NCBI GenBank assembly: GCA_947646735.1
Contig: CANTFK010000153.1
Span: 124,001-188,000 of the forward strand
From: Peronospora farinosa
Taxonomy: Eukaryota > Oomycota > Peronosporomycetes > Peronosporales > Peronosporaceae
Reading direction: 5' to 3'
DNA length: 64,000 nt
Shown: positions 54,215 through 64,000 of the stretch, piece by piece
Numbering within the stretch: position 1 is the stretch's first letter
Layout of the letters: each line of letters opens with the position of its first letter
Notes under the pieces: generated by a model
The model's database searches: none
What the model was told of the DNA's origin: nothing
Seen by the model: only the letters and a program-made list of their open reading frames with translations
Made by a program: the position numbers and the translations under genes

Positions 54215-55880
54215 ATCATCGACCAATTCTATGCTCCTCGCACGGTGATCGCCAAGAACATGGACTTGCGTGAAAGAATCATCCACGAGTATTACGATGC
54301 TCCAGCTGGCGATCAGCAGGCCGCGAAAAGACTTTCGCGGCTGTGTCTCGAGAATTCTTCTGGCCCCATTGTATAAGTAGGTACTCAACTGGATTCAAAC
54401 GTGCGAAATCTGCCAGCGTGTAAAGCCATATCCATCGTCGCAGGCTCTCCTGCGACCGATGCCGATTGCAGCAGAGGCCTGGAGATCAGTTTCGATGGAC
54501 TTTATCTTCGGGCTTGCGCCCGATAGTCAAGCTCGTACGGGTATACTCATCTTAGTTGACAGATTCAGCAAGATGACCTATCTAGTGCCTGTTCACGCTA
54601 AGATCACCGCGGCAGAGACCGCGGCTGTAACGGGCTAGGGACCCGTTCCCGTCTTACACTTAAAGGGCGTGTTATATTTACGAGTTAGTTAGGAAGCTCT
54701 CCTAACTAACTCGTAAATATAACTCTGTTCTATTTTTTGATTAATTTTAATTCGCAGTAAGTGCGAATATGTTCCCTAGCTCGTAGGAACCACTCAATAT
54801 GGAAGTCAATTTATTATTGGCTAATTATTGGGTCTGGCACCCCAATAATAAACCAATAATAAAAATGACGAGCAGTATCCGCTAATCGGATACTGCCCTA
54901 TGCCTACTTATGTAATTGTGTATTATTCCTATTTTTACTTATGTAATAGGTTGCCCCTTTACAGCGGCGCACTTTATTAAAGCGGAGTTACGTGCCAAAA
55001 AACATTGTTTCGGACCTTGATCCGCTGTTCACGTCCTCATTTTACACGTCACTGTTCAAGCTTCTTGGGACAAAATTGGTAATGTCGACTGCAGCCCATC
55101 CGGAAACGGATGGACAAGTCGAGCGCGTGAACCGGGTCCTCGAAGACGTTCTTCGGAGTTATGCTACGTCATTTACAAGTTGGAGTGCATTTTCACCACT
55201 CGCTGAGTTCGCACTTAAAAACGCCGTACACACGTCAACAGGGTTGACGCCATTTTATGTAAATTCGACTCGTCACCCTCGTGTTCCTACTATCCTTGCC
55301 GTGGGGCGACCCACGGCACCTAGTGGCTTCACTCTGGGGGGGGATAAAGGTGATAAACAAGGATCGAGTGCAGCTCACGGTATTTTGAGCGCGAATGTAG
55401 TAACCCGATCCAAGACGAAAACTGCTGCTTCGACGTCACGTGACGTGGCGTCCCCATTAGCTCGATGGACTGCGCAGACATTGATTGACCTGTCTTCAGG
55501 TAAGCGGTCGCCTACTGCCAACTACGCGCCGATTGAGTCGGCGCGACCAATTGATGACATGGCTGTGTCGGATTTATACTTCAACGTCAGCCACTATCCA
55601 GTTTGTACGCGACGCACTACAGTATGCGGTAGACCAACAGAAAGAGAATGCTGACAAACATAGCAGAAAGAACATGAGCAAGTTTGAGAAAGGTTATCGT
55701 GTATTATTATCTACGGAAGGTCTAAGGGATTTAGCGGTTACTAACCTAGGCGCAAGTACCACGCTTCATCGGTCCATAAGGCTCTGAAGGAATCGGCGAT
55801 GCTTATACACTCGACGTCCCTTCGTCATTGCGAATCCATTCGACGTTCTATGTCGGGAAGCTAAAGGAATATCGCCCGGC
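54215..55880 (+). pseudogene. Element D integrase, interrupted by a solo LTR
   Basis: The zinc-binding part (54215-54450) has the same one-base loss and Trp-to-TAG change as element C. The core start SMDFIFGLAPDSQARTG lies near 54495-54545, and the frame is cut at 54625 by the solo LTR. After it, MPKNIVSDLDPLFTSSFYTS (the D-R-D-P motif is changed to D-L-D-P; first Asp of the motif kept), HPETDGQVERVNRVLEDVL and EFALKNAVHTSTGLTPFYV continue to 55654. Then the C-terminal part follows in another frame (NADKHSRKNMSKFEKGYRV, FYVGKLKEYRPATLHG). Confidence 0.75.
54626..54963. mobile_element. Solo LTR (338 bp) in element D integrase
   Basis: It starts TGTAACGGGCTAGGGACC and ends GCCCCTTTACA. GCGGC lies on both sides (54621-54625 and 54964-54968). 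It contains a perfect 23-bp inverted repeat (54672-54694 and 54700-54722, 5-base loop) and a GCAGTATCCG-CTAAT-CGGATACTGC hairpin. It resembles the C/D LTRs in layout but is a different family. Confidence 0.92.
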
Positions 55881-56188
55881 TACTCTTCACGGGTTGTCTT
55901 CGATGCCGGATCCAGAGGTAAGTAGGTCGATTGTCCTTCCGGGAGTGGCTGCGGTACCGTCCGTACACCACCAAGCACCTGGCGCTCCAGAACCCTCACC
56001 CGTTCTAGTAGTTCACGATTCGCCTGCGGAGTTTACTCGCAATCTTATCCGCCTTATCAGCACGATCGCTGGCAGCCTTAGCCTCCTGCTGAGCATCGGC
56101 AGCTTTGTTCACGGTTTGATCAACATCGTCCTGGGCAACCAGGATACCAGCATTATCATCGCGAGGGCCCACCTCCGCTTAGTGATGC

Positions 56189-57609
56189 GGAGAGACAGGT
56201 GCGCTGGATTGTAGACCGCATTCGGGTCACGAGAACCCTCTTCGACCATTACTACCGTCGGCTCATGAGAAGCGCGCGGTTCCATCCGCACGCAGGTACG
56301 AGTACGTTGGCTTGGATTCCCTCCCGTGAAGGATACATGGGAATCGCGCTCTTTTCTCCTTCGTGACGTTCCAAATGTTGTTCAGTCGTATGAGACCATG
56401 GAGTCGGGCCATTCCGATGCGAGCGCGAACGCGAACGCTCTCGTGATAAACAAAAACGGTGAGGAGACCCACACCGTCGAGAACAAGAACGATGACGTGA
56501 TCGGTAACGATTCCGTGAACGAGAACATCGTGGTGAATACATATCATCACAATTGCGAGGTTAGAATCGCGCAACAGAGCGGGCAGGCGAACGTGTCGCT
56601 GCCCTGCGCTGATTATTCAGCGGAGATTGACTCCGCTGTCGCGAGCGGTGCTGCCAGCGAGGGCGCACCACGAATAACTGCGCTTCTCCGTTCGCTAAGA
56701 CTTCGCTCATACTTTGCAATCCAACTTCGTTCGCCTTCGCTCAGCGATATGTCGTCACCATTCGTCATGAGTTGGGCGTGGAGTCGAGTCACAAGATTGG
56801 CATCCTTCATTGACATGGATGAAGCAGAGACGGTCCTCATTCCAAGCATTCTCGTACACCCTTTCGCGTAGCGCGCCGATGGAGTGATTGGCGCGAAGCT
56901 CCTCTCGATTGGCGAGCCATATTGGAAGATGCTACCATCCTCGGGCGTCCGATTCCAACGTCGGATGAAGGCGCACCAAGAAAGTTGCAGGGCCTCGTAT
57001 CCGATTACATCAAGACTCTTTCCATGCCGTTTTTGAAAACGACGGAAGTAGTCCCGCATCGTTTTAGTGAGTCCGGAGCGTGAGCTCCGGACAAGTCATA
57101 CAGTGGCCAAGGTATAAATTGTTACGCCATGATGCTGGTAGTTGCACTCCCGCTGATGGTGCTTGGGAGTGCTGTAGTGCTGGAAGGCGTGTGTTCGGAA
57201 ATCACTTGTTCGTTTGTGAAGTTTGGGGGTTTCGACAGTTGAGCACTCACGGTTGGTGAGTGCTGTCTTGAGAAGGGGGTGATGTAATGGGCCACATTAC
57301 ACATAACATTAACATGAATAAACAATTACACATGTAGGCAGAGGCTGTGCCGAATAGCGGGTACAGCGTGTCAATTTAGATTGGTTTATTATTGGGGTCT
57401 AAAGTACCAATAATAAATTAACCTGAAAATGTGTGGTTCCCGAAAGGTGGGAACACTGTCGTATTTATTACGACTAAATCTTCGTAATTTGTACGAATTA
57501 AAACAAAAATAAAAATCAGAGTTAAAAATATTTGATACCTGTTACTTGGGCTTGAGTCTCCCTCAAGTGCACGTGTGAGCTAGTGACGGTACGTTCTAGC
57601 CCTGTTACA
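56189..57609 (+). repeat. Right arm of element D with chromodomain, accessory ORF and 3' LTR
   Basis: Plus frame 56326-56871 carries the chromodomain end (DTWESRSFLLRDVPNVVQSY) and an Asn/Asp-rich tail. The minus frames 57122-57325, 56613-57059 and 56252-56542 carry the accessory ORF (RDYFRRFQKRHGKSLDVIGY; RSRNRYRSRHRSCSRRC). The polypurine tract is GAGAAGGGGGTGA (57270-57282) and the LTR is 57283-57609 (327 bp, same as the left arm). This is the native arrangement; sequence upstream of 56189 continues normally into the pol linker. Confidence 0.85.
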
Positions 57610-59105
57610 AAACGGCTATAACGTCACCCTGTTCTAAGGAACTAGGAGGGACTTCTAGTCTACAAGCGATAGATTAAGGTTCATAGAACCAACGCACAGA
57701 GTGCAAAAACAAGCTTGGAGCTTAAGGGTTTGAGGAACCAACGCATAAAGTTCACAAGAGAACAAGTCTTATCGAGACTTGAGATATATATGTCGTAATG
57801 AGAACTAATCTGCAATATGCATCAAGATTTTATGAATAATCTTACTTTGTGTACCCTACACTAGATTAATTACTATAACAGTAATTATGATATGCGCTTG
57901 CTTGTAACTGGATAGGGAATTATCCAATCATCAGTGTATATTGTAATTAATATTACTGTTTCCCTTATGGAACCGATACCGATAGTATAAGGGATAACTA
58001 ATACCTTATAATATCACTTATCTATAATACCCTTTTAAAAAGGATCAGTAATACTGTAGATATATGCAATAGAGAAACTTCAACCGTTCAATATGATGTT
58101 CCAACCGTGGTGTCACCCCGTGACAGGTCTGCTGCAAAATCAGCCAATCCGAATGCCAGACGAGAAGCACTACAGACGAACGACACTATTTTTATACTAT
58201 ATAGTCTAGGGTGTTCACCTGTCGTTCCGACGGACATTGTAACGGGCAAATAATTTTACGAGTCCAATAAGTATAAGATTCTTAACGGGAAGGTATGTGG
58301 TTGAATGACTTATGTGCTGCTTGAATGCGTCCGCATAAAAGCTATGGTCAGTATAACGATGTCCAGATTCTCAAAAACAAGCTTCATTTTGAGCAATAAA
58401 ACCGCTGTTATGTACTAGTAGTGTCAAGATTTCTCTTGCGTTATCGCTCCAACTTGTCAGTTGTAGCGTACTGAATGTATAGCACTTATAAGATACCTTC
58501 GCCAAGGTAAGTAGTTCCACGACAGATAAGCCAGAAAAGTTCTATGGACTGCACGCCACGCACAAGATCACACGAACCGGCTTTTGGACTAGGGTTTGCA
58601 GGCTGAAAGTCACTAATTTTACATTACCTTATACAATTAATAACAATGCTGCTCCTTCGCGGTTACAATGAAAAGCTCTTCTTTACGTAGCCTGTAAAAG
58701 TAAATTATTATTTAACAACACAAATCTTTTTTGAATATCTATGATGCGCAAACCCATCGGATTTCGATCGGACGAGATATTGTCCCTCATCAAACAGCAT
58801 ATTTATACCCTCTCCGTCGAGGATCCGGTGACACAATCGGGGCCATGCTATACAAAACACTGTATCCAGAGTACTTTGTTCAGTCCTAAGCAATGGCATG
58901 ATCAATGCAATGCATCGCGCGTCGACGTAAACCCATCCATGCTTGGTATCGCAATCGGCATAAGACGGAGCTATAGAGTTGTGTCGTTTGGTCAGTCCAC
59001 CCTCACCACAAATGTTGGCGATAACTTGATACCCACGCAAACAATTGAACAAGATTGTTTTGCCATATAATAATCAACACTCTTCTCCGCAGATCGTCTT
59101 TCTCG
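57610..59105. other. Intergenic region before FYVE paralogue 2
   Basis: 57603-58125 begins TGTTACAAAACGG and ends CACCCCGTGACA and may be another LTR remnant, but no duplication supports it. 58126-58237 has a copy of the AATGCC...TATATAGTCTAGGGTGT repeat end with one hairpin motif. 58238 begins TGTAACGGGC, possibly a further LTR start. Frames at 58708-59070 on both strands look random. The last 200 bp should hold the promoter of the next gene. Confidence 0.4.
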
Positions 59106-61130
59106 ATGCCGCGTACAGTATCAATTAGATCCGCTATATCAACGTAAGTTGCTGTATCAGTAGTACTGGATATCTGAAGTTTGTAATGTTTTTTGTGATA
59201 TGCTCGTCTCACGTAACTTTTACTTTGTTTTTGTCGAATACATTGCAGATCACAACCTAACAAACTTCGATTCCCCCTACCAGATGACTACTTTCCCACG
59301 GTCAATCTCACGCTATCCCAAGTACAGGAGTACCACGCTCAGGTAGAAGAAATGGTCACCAGTGTGATGGAGTCCTGTAGAGACCACGAGGCTCGCGTTG
59401 CTGGCTTTATCCTAGAAGATGAAAGAACCTGGCAAGACGTTGCACATGACTCGAACCTGTCCATCGTGCGTTGTAAGGAAGAAACGATTACTATCACGCG
59501 CACGGTCGGAACGGTGGAGGTGGGGTTCCGCCAGTTTGTAGACTTCTTTTCGTCCGAGACATCTGAGCAGCTATTCGCGTGCAACCAGTTTTTCCTTGGT
59601 TGTGCAGTTGATGCTGCTGTGCTCTGCAATCTTGACTTGGAAAAGTCAGACAAGCAGGCGATTCTTGGTATCAAATGGACGTGTATGCAGCCTTCAAAGC
59701 TCATGCGCAAGCGTGACGAGTGTTTCCTCGAGTACGTTGTGTTCAGAAAGGACGATCAGGGTCGTGACGCCGCAGTGATAGTTCGTTTGCCCGTAAAGAT
59801 TCCAGAGTGCCCACCACTGCCTAACGAGCTGAAGACCAAACGCGAGATAATCACTAGCGTCACTCTTGTGCGCGCGTCAGACTCGAACCCGAATGCGAGT
59901 CAGGTATTCATGCTGAGCCAGTGCGATCACAAAGGGCTTACAGCCTCTACAAAATACTGCAAAAAGCTGCTGCAAGCATTGAAGAATGTCTCTCTTTCCG
60001 CTGATGCCAAATGCATTGCCACTGCTATTTGCACGCCTGGATTTGTGGAGAAGTCGCGAGTTGGGAGCGACCTGTTCGCAATAGGAGATTCCATTAAACC
60101 TTGGGTGTCCAGCACAGGTGTTCAACAAAACTGCACAAGTTGCTCCAGGCCCTTCCGTAATGGACATAGACGACGTCCTTGCCAGATGTGTGGCGACATG
60201 TATTGCTCAAAATGCCTTGTTCGACGAGCTGGCATTCGACAGCCAAAAAATGCATTCAATAATTCTGTTGCGATAGCTAACCAACGGACATTCCGTGTGG
60301 CGCTGTCACTATTTTGCAAGACGTGTGTTAACTACTCCCGTGAGGAGAACGCGGAAGCTGTTCAGGACCACCTCGATGCTACTCGTCGGTCTTTGGCTTT
60401 GTCACAGTCATCTTCGGTGCACCGCCATTCGTCTATGGGATCTTCCATGCAACCAGCAGGCTCTACTCCGGCGTCGCTATCGACGCGAGGCTCCCAATCT
60501 CAACAAAGTGACGCCTCTCGCTGGTGGTCTGACAACGAGTCTGACACGTGCAGTTGGAAGTCAGATTCTGGCCGATTCAGCTCTATGTCGCGCAACTACA
60601 GTGTCGCTCCCACTGCACGTTCATCATTTAGTTCTGATTACTCACTGGGCAGGAACTCCTTCTTAACCGTGCAGTCTCTGGTAAATCCGCGCGAAATCGG
60701 CGTCGATCGCATTGACGATCGGATTGATGAGCGCTCGAGTATCTACGAGGTGATTGACACGAAAGACATGGTGCCTGAGAGCCATCTGCGAAAACAGCAG
60801 TCCGAATTGAAGGACTTGGCAGACGACGACTTATTCAGGGACACCGTTCGCGCTCGGTACACGTCCACGCCTGTAGCTAAGATGGCAGAATCACCACGGT
60901 TAAATATCACACGACGCACGCGCAGTACCGACGTGGCTGACAAAACTTCTTCTTCGAGGTCGCTGGATCAGTGCATTGCGGAGCAGAACGAGCTGCTGCA
61001 GCAAGTGCTGTCTGCCAGTCGTGGAGTCAGTTCTGAGGCCCAAACACCCAGCACAGCGTCGTCCGTGGCCGGAAGTATTGGTGAAGACGACGACGACGAC
61101 AGTCACGATGATGGCGTTTTTGAGCTGTAA
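59106..61130 (+). CDS. START-like and FYVE-related protein, paralogue 2
   Basis: Proposed as two exons: 59106-59143 (ATG, 12 codons plus two bases), intron 59144-59248 (GTAAGT to TTGCAG, 105 bp) and 59249-61130, about 639 residues. The second exon is in frame upstream of its first ATG (RFPLPDDYFPTVNLTLSQVQ), matching paralogue 1, and the phase is the same. The START-like domain (about residues 90-290) has FVDFFSSETSEQLFACNQFF, LGIKWTCMQPSKLMRKRDEC and KIPECPPLPNELKTKREI. The FYVE-like finger (about 308-370) keeps four Cys pairs (CTSC, RRPCQMC, CSKC, CKTC), but the R-R-H-H-C-R core is RRRPCQMC, so PI3P binding is doubtful. A long Ser-rich region follows, then SSRSLDQCIAEQNELLQQVL as in paralogue 1, and an acidic tail. 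Same strand as paralogue 1. Confidence 0.82.
59144..59248 (+). other. Proposed 105-bp intron of FYVE paralogue 2
   Basis: Consensus donor AAC/GTAAGT and acceptor CATTGCAG. The split codon AC+A fits the frame of RFPLPDDYFP. Same phase and nearly the same position relative to FPLPDDYFP as in paralogue 1. Confidence 0.65.
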
Positions 61131-63899
61131 GTCGAGGCCTGTATCGTGAACAGTAAGACCAACCACTCAACATGCTATGACACAAACCTTGAAACATGAA
61201 AAATGGATACATGTAAAGTAGTATCCACAAGCATTCTTGAGTAAGCATTGGATCCTTGTAATGCCACCTGACGATAGCAGGCTCCAACCTAAGGTCATTA
61301 CAGCACAGATAGTCATGAGGTCGAGTCAAGACTGTACCTTTCGTAGATTCTGCGCAGCAAAGCGTGAGAACTTACGAACCTCACATTGCTTTTCTCGTAT
61401 GTAGGTTAGAACAAGCAAGCGAGCACTAGAACCTCTTCGATTTCTTCTACGCTAAGACTTTCTTCCCGGCTCCTCGCACGAAGCAAACAAGCACATTACA
61501 ATAACGATGTAAATGTAGCCGTGTTCGTGGACGCTTGTCACAAATCTCTTCATCCTCTCTATTCTACTAAAATTAGTCGTCTGTCTCCACTGAGGCTTCA
61601 GTGGTTTCACCCTCCTCGCTGCACCACTTCCTCTAATGCAATCAATTTCGTCCTCTACTCAAAGTTGCCTTGTGCCTCTACCCCAGCTAAATGTGGTAGA
61701 TTACTGACGTCCGGCTGTAATGTCGACACAAAAAATAAAATCTCCGGCTCCGTTATCTTGCAGGATTGCTTGTTTTTCCGTTTCAGCGATGCAATTGTTG
61801 CTGCTTTTGACATGAGGTCAATTATCGTGTGCACGCGCTATCCATACACGCATTTAACTATGTAAAGGATAATATGACGCCATTGACATGGCCTCACTTG
61901 TAAATCTACACGGTCGCTGGAGGGATGTGCGTCAAATATGACCCGTTTTTGACAGCAAAGACCTCCGGGGGCAGACGTCCGGGTTCGCAATAGATGATTG
62001 ATTTTTACCCTTCACAGTATGCGATGTAGGTCAGTTCGCAAATTTAACGGTAAGTTCAGAATCTTGATTCACTTCTGTTTAGTACTCATTGCCATCGCTG
62101 TCACTCTCCTCATGGCTTTGATCGCCATTTCTGCTACATCCAACCAACCAACTTTTGGATGGTACACCGTCCACCAGTAAAGGCATTTTTTGTGAATTTG
62201 TATAACAAGTGGTTAGATCTATGAGGATAAGAGAGAAAACAGGACTCCACAACCGACTAGTGATAGAAGAAAGCGCTTGAGGTATTAGTGAACTACAACA
62301 GCTGTTAACGGGGCTTCCTGCAAACATTATATATATGACTGAGTGACAACGTACGTTAAACGTAGTATCAGGACTTCGACGATTCTGTTGTTTCAGTGGC
62401 CAGGTTCCTTATAACAAGTGATATTTTACCTACAGTATAGACCGTCAAAAAGATATACTTGTACGCTCTGTCCGATATGCGAATGTTTAGATCAATCCCG
62501 ATGTCGACGACATGAGCCACCTCCTGCTGCTCGAAACAATGAGGAGAATGATCGGCGAGGCGAGTTCTGCCCTGGTGCTTCGGAATCGGCACTGATCGAG
62601 TGGCCGGGCTTGTCAGTGGTACTGAACGTTAAGTGCGAAGTGCGATGACTCAAGAGTCAAGTAAAGGCGTCGACGAAGTTTTGATCCGTGCTTATTCAAA
62701 CAAATGAAGCAAAGTAGAACTCGTTGCCGCTGTGTGAGCTTCAGTACCGAGCATGCCGTGAGCTCCGGCAATTTGGTCAACAATTACAATATATGCCACT
62801 GTAATGGCTGCTCAAGTTCGCACTTCGATCGAGATGATGAAAAGCACGACAGACGATTTTCTCGAAGTGTGAAATTTGTGCGTGCGTTCTCGGTCATCCA
62901 CTGCAGTCTTCGCATCCTTCCAAGCGACGACAAATCATTGATTTCGTTGTTAGTGCGATCTTGAATAGTGTAGACCCTTACTGCTATCCTTAGTTGTGAG
63001 CAGGGAGAAGCAATCTCTCCAACAGTCTTTGCTTGGCAATGAACTTGTCAAGCGTTCGCCTTAATGCCGTTTTACTCGAACAAATGGGCTTTTGTCGAAG
63101 CTGGCTCCATTTATACTTCGTTGCGTCATTTAGACGCCGGCATGAGGTCTAACATGTTAACGCCATTGCATCTGGCCTTTACCTCATCTTGCTCGCTGCA
63201 CTCGTCATACCTCGTTTCTTGGCTAGTGCAGCAAATGCACACGTTCACTTGATACCCATATACACTGTAGACATGTAACGGATGTATTCAACACGACGAT
63301 TTTTCATGAGCTTAAAAAATACAAGAAATTCTGCGAGTCTCGAACCGATGATTGTTTATATCAATAGTCGGAGAGGTCGACTCGTATATTTTCTGTAACA
63401 ACGAAGGTGTCGCCCTTTGATTTTGGATAAAGGTTCGAGTGCTCGTTGTTGTCCGTGTATTTTGTATGATTCTGTGAAGTCACTGAAGTTAAGAAACTGA
63501 AAGGTACCCGAAGTATAGTCAAGTAAGACACACGCAATACTACCAATGGGCCAACTTTGGCGGCCAAATTCGTAAAGAGACGTAACCATAAATTAATACT
63601 TTGCTCCTTCGCTCCTCTCTGTATTTCAGAGCTCGTACGAGAATTGCTTTAGTCTTACATGCCATCGCAGCTTAAGTATTTGTAGAGCTTCCAGCACTAG
63701 TAGGTAGCATGACAACAAGCCTGAGCTGTGCACGCGCCAAATTGCTTCCGTAGAGAAGGTATTGATAACTGAAGTGTCTAAACGAAATACAAGTGTCAGC
63801 GACATTTCGTACAGTAGCTAACTAAACTTATAACACACGAGGAAGGGATCATGCATTTCGTGGTATAATAATAAACTAGATGCATGTAGATAGGTGACT
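61131..63899. other. Region with coding-like fragments but no clear gene
   Basis: A plus frame at 61998-62180 ends with a single hydrophobic segment (FCLVLIAIAVTLLMALIAIS) and GWYTVHQ-stop, possibly a small membrane protein or a last exon. Near 62480-62600 a frame reads MSHLLLLETMRRMIGEASSA after a possible acceptor TTTAG. Near 63150-63250 another hydrophobic run (ASGLYLILLAALVIPRFLA) is seen. They may be remnants of one membrane-protein gene, but frames and splice sites cannot be joined with confidence. The rest shows nothing recognisable. Confidence 0.35.
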
Positions 63900-64000
63900 C
63901 TATCTTTCAACGGCGTGCTTTGTCAGCGGCAGCAGGAACAGCTCCAAGCCCAGACCAACGCAGTAGACAAGCGACGTGATGATGAAGCACATGCGATAAC
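63900..64000 (-). CDS. C-terminus of a membrane protein (partial, runs off window)
   Basis: The minus-strand frame entering from the right edge reads RMCFIITSLVYCVGLGLELF followed by LLPLTKHAVER and a TAG at 63902-63900. The hydrophobic run of about 20 residues followed by a short basic tail is typical of a last transmembrane helix with a short C-terminus. Only 32 codons are inside the window, so no family can be named. Confidence 0.45.
   Translation of the reverse strand, partial: YRMCFIITSLVYCVGLGLELFLLPLTKHAVER

Larger units (their letters stand above)
51392..57609. mobile_element. Element D: truncated Gypsy copy with inverted duplicate of its 3' end
   Basis: The plus-strand part 52813-57609 is a Gypsy element related to C that begins inside RT and runs through RNase H, integrase and chromodomain to a polypurine tract and 3' LTR (57283-57609). 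The left part, 51392-52812, is an inverted copy of 56189-57609; both arms are exactly 1421 bp. So two 3' LTRs face outward and no 5' LTR, gag or protease exists. No target duplication is seen (TACAT left, AAACG right). A solo LTR interrupts the integrase. Confidence 0.85.

Noticed and set aside
57603..58125. Complete solo LTR right of element D
   Set aside because: TG..CA ends are present but flanks AGCCC and GGTCT do not match; kept only as a possible remnant.
58238..58667. LTR starting TGTAACGGGC
   Set aside because: A GGTTACA end is possible, but flanks GACAT and ATGAA do not match and internal sequence does not resemble the other LTRs.
58741..59070. 109-codon ORF upstream of FYVE paralogue 2
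   Set aside because: No domain; a similarly long ORF exists on the other strand; it does not splice in phase to the FYVE exon, while the short exon at 59106 does.
61521..61865. 114-codon plus-strand ORF after FYVE paralogue 2
   Set aside because: Low-complexity Ser/Leu/Arg composition, no motif, no splice context.

Overview
The window looks like a repeat-rich oomycete chromosome (Peronosporales, probably a Phytophthora or downy-mildew relative; the species cannot be fixed by eye). The reasons are intron-poor host genes with single short GT-AG introns, a START-like plus FYVE protein family typical of oomycetes, and many chromodomain Ty3/Gypsy and Ty1/Copia retrotransposons. No bacterial operons, CRISPR arrays or RNA genes were seen.

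Host genes are few: a UTP11-like ribosome-biogenesis gene (8444-9196, +), two START-like/FYVE paralogues in the same orientation (12407-14222 and 59106-61130, each with a newly proposed tiny first exon), a decayed multi-exon gene on the minus strand near 9290-10090, and the 3' end of a membrane-protein gene at the right edge (63900-64000, -). The FYVE paralogues are probably an old tandem pair now separated by about 45 kb of transposons.

Layout: 1-1029 transposase and LTR relics; 1030-7385 a deleted LTR element (G) holding a Copia element (Copia-1, 1978 to about 7080); 7386-14540 the host island; 14541-16500 degenerate repeats with a CCGTCG-CGACGG hairpin; 16680-22300 a Copia relic (Copia-3) split by Copia-2 (17425-21809, TSD ACAGT); 23056-30475 Gypsy element A (minus strand, TSD CATCT); 30532-31713 an 1182-bp TG..CA element with a minisatellite (TSD GTGC); 32102-47836 Gypsy element B (plus strand, TSD TGATG), which contains Gypsy element C (38055-45742, minus strand, TSD ACATC); 47837-51391 more hairpin repeats; 51392-57609 element D, a 5'-truncated Gypsy copy with an inverted 1421-bp duplicate of its own 3' end and a solo LTR (54626-54963, TSD GCGGC) in its integrase; 57610-64000 the second FYVE gene and its flanks.

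The most unusual signal is shared by the Gypsy elements. Each carries, between the polymerase end and the 3' LTR, an accessory reading frame on the opposite strand that runs back across the chromodomain coding region. In A, B and C it encodes a coiled coil; in B and C also an RS-rich tract; A and B share a DP-L-VDY motif, and A and C share an LQ-SW-AFI motif. The Gypsy LTRs and coding regions are also packed with short perfect inverted repeats. Most elements keep good termini and target-site duplications although their proteins are broken, which suggests they were moved by enzymes supplied in trans.
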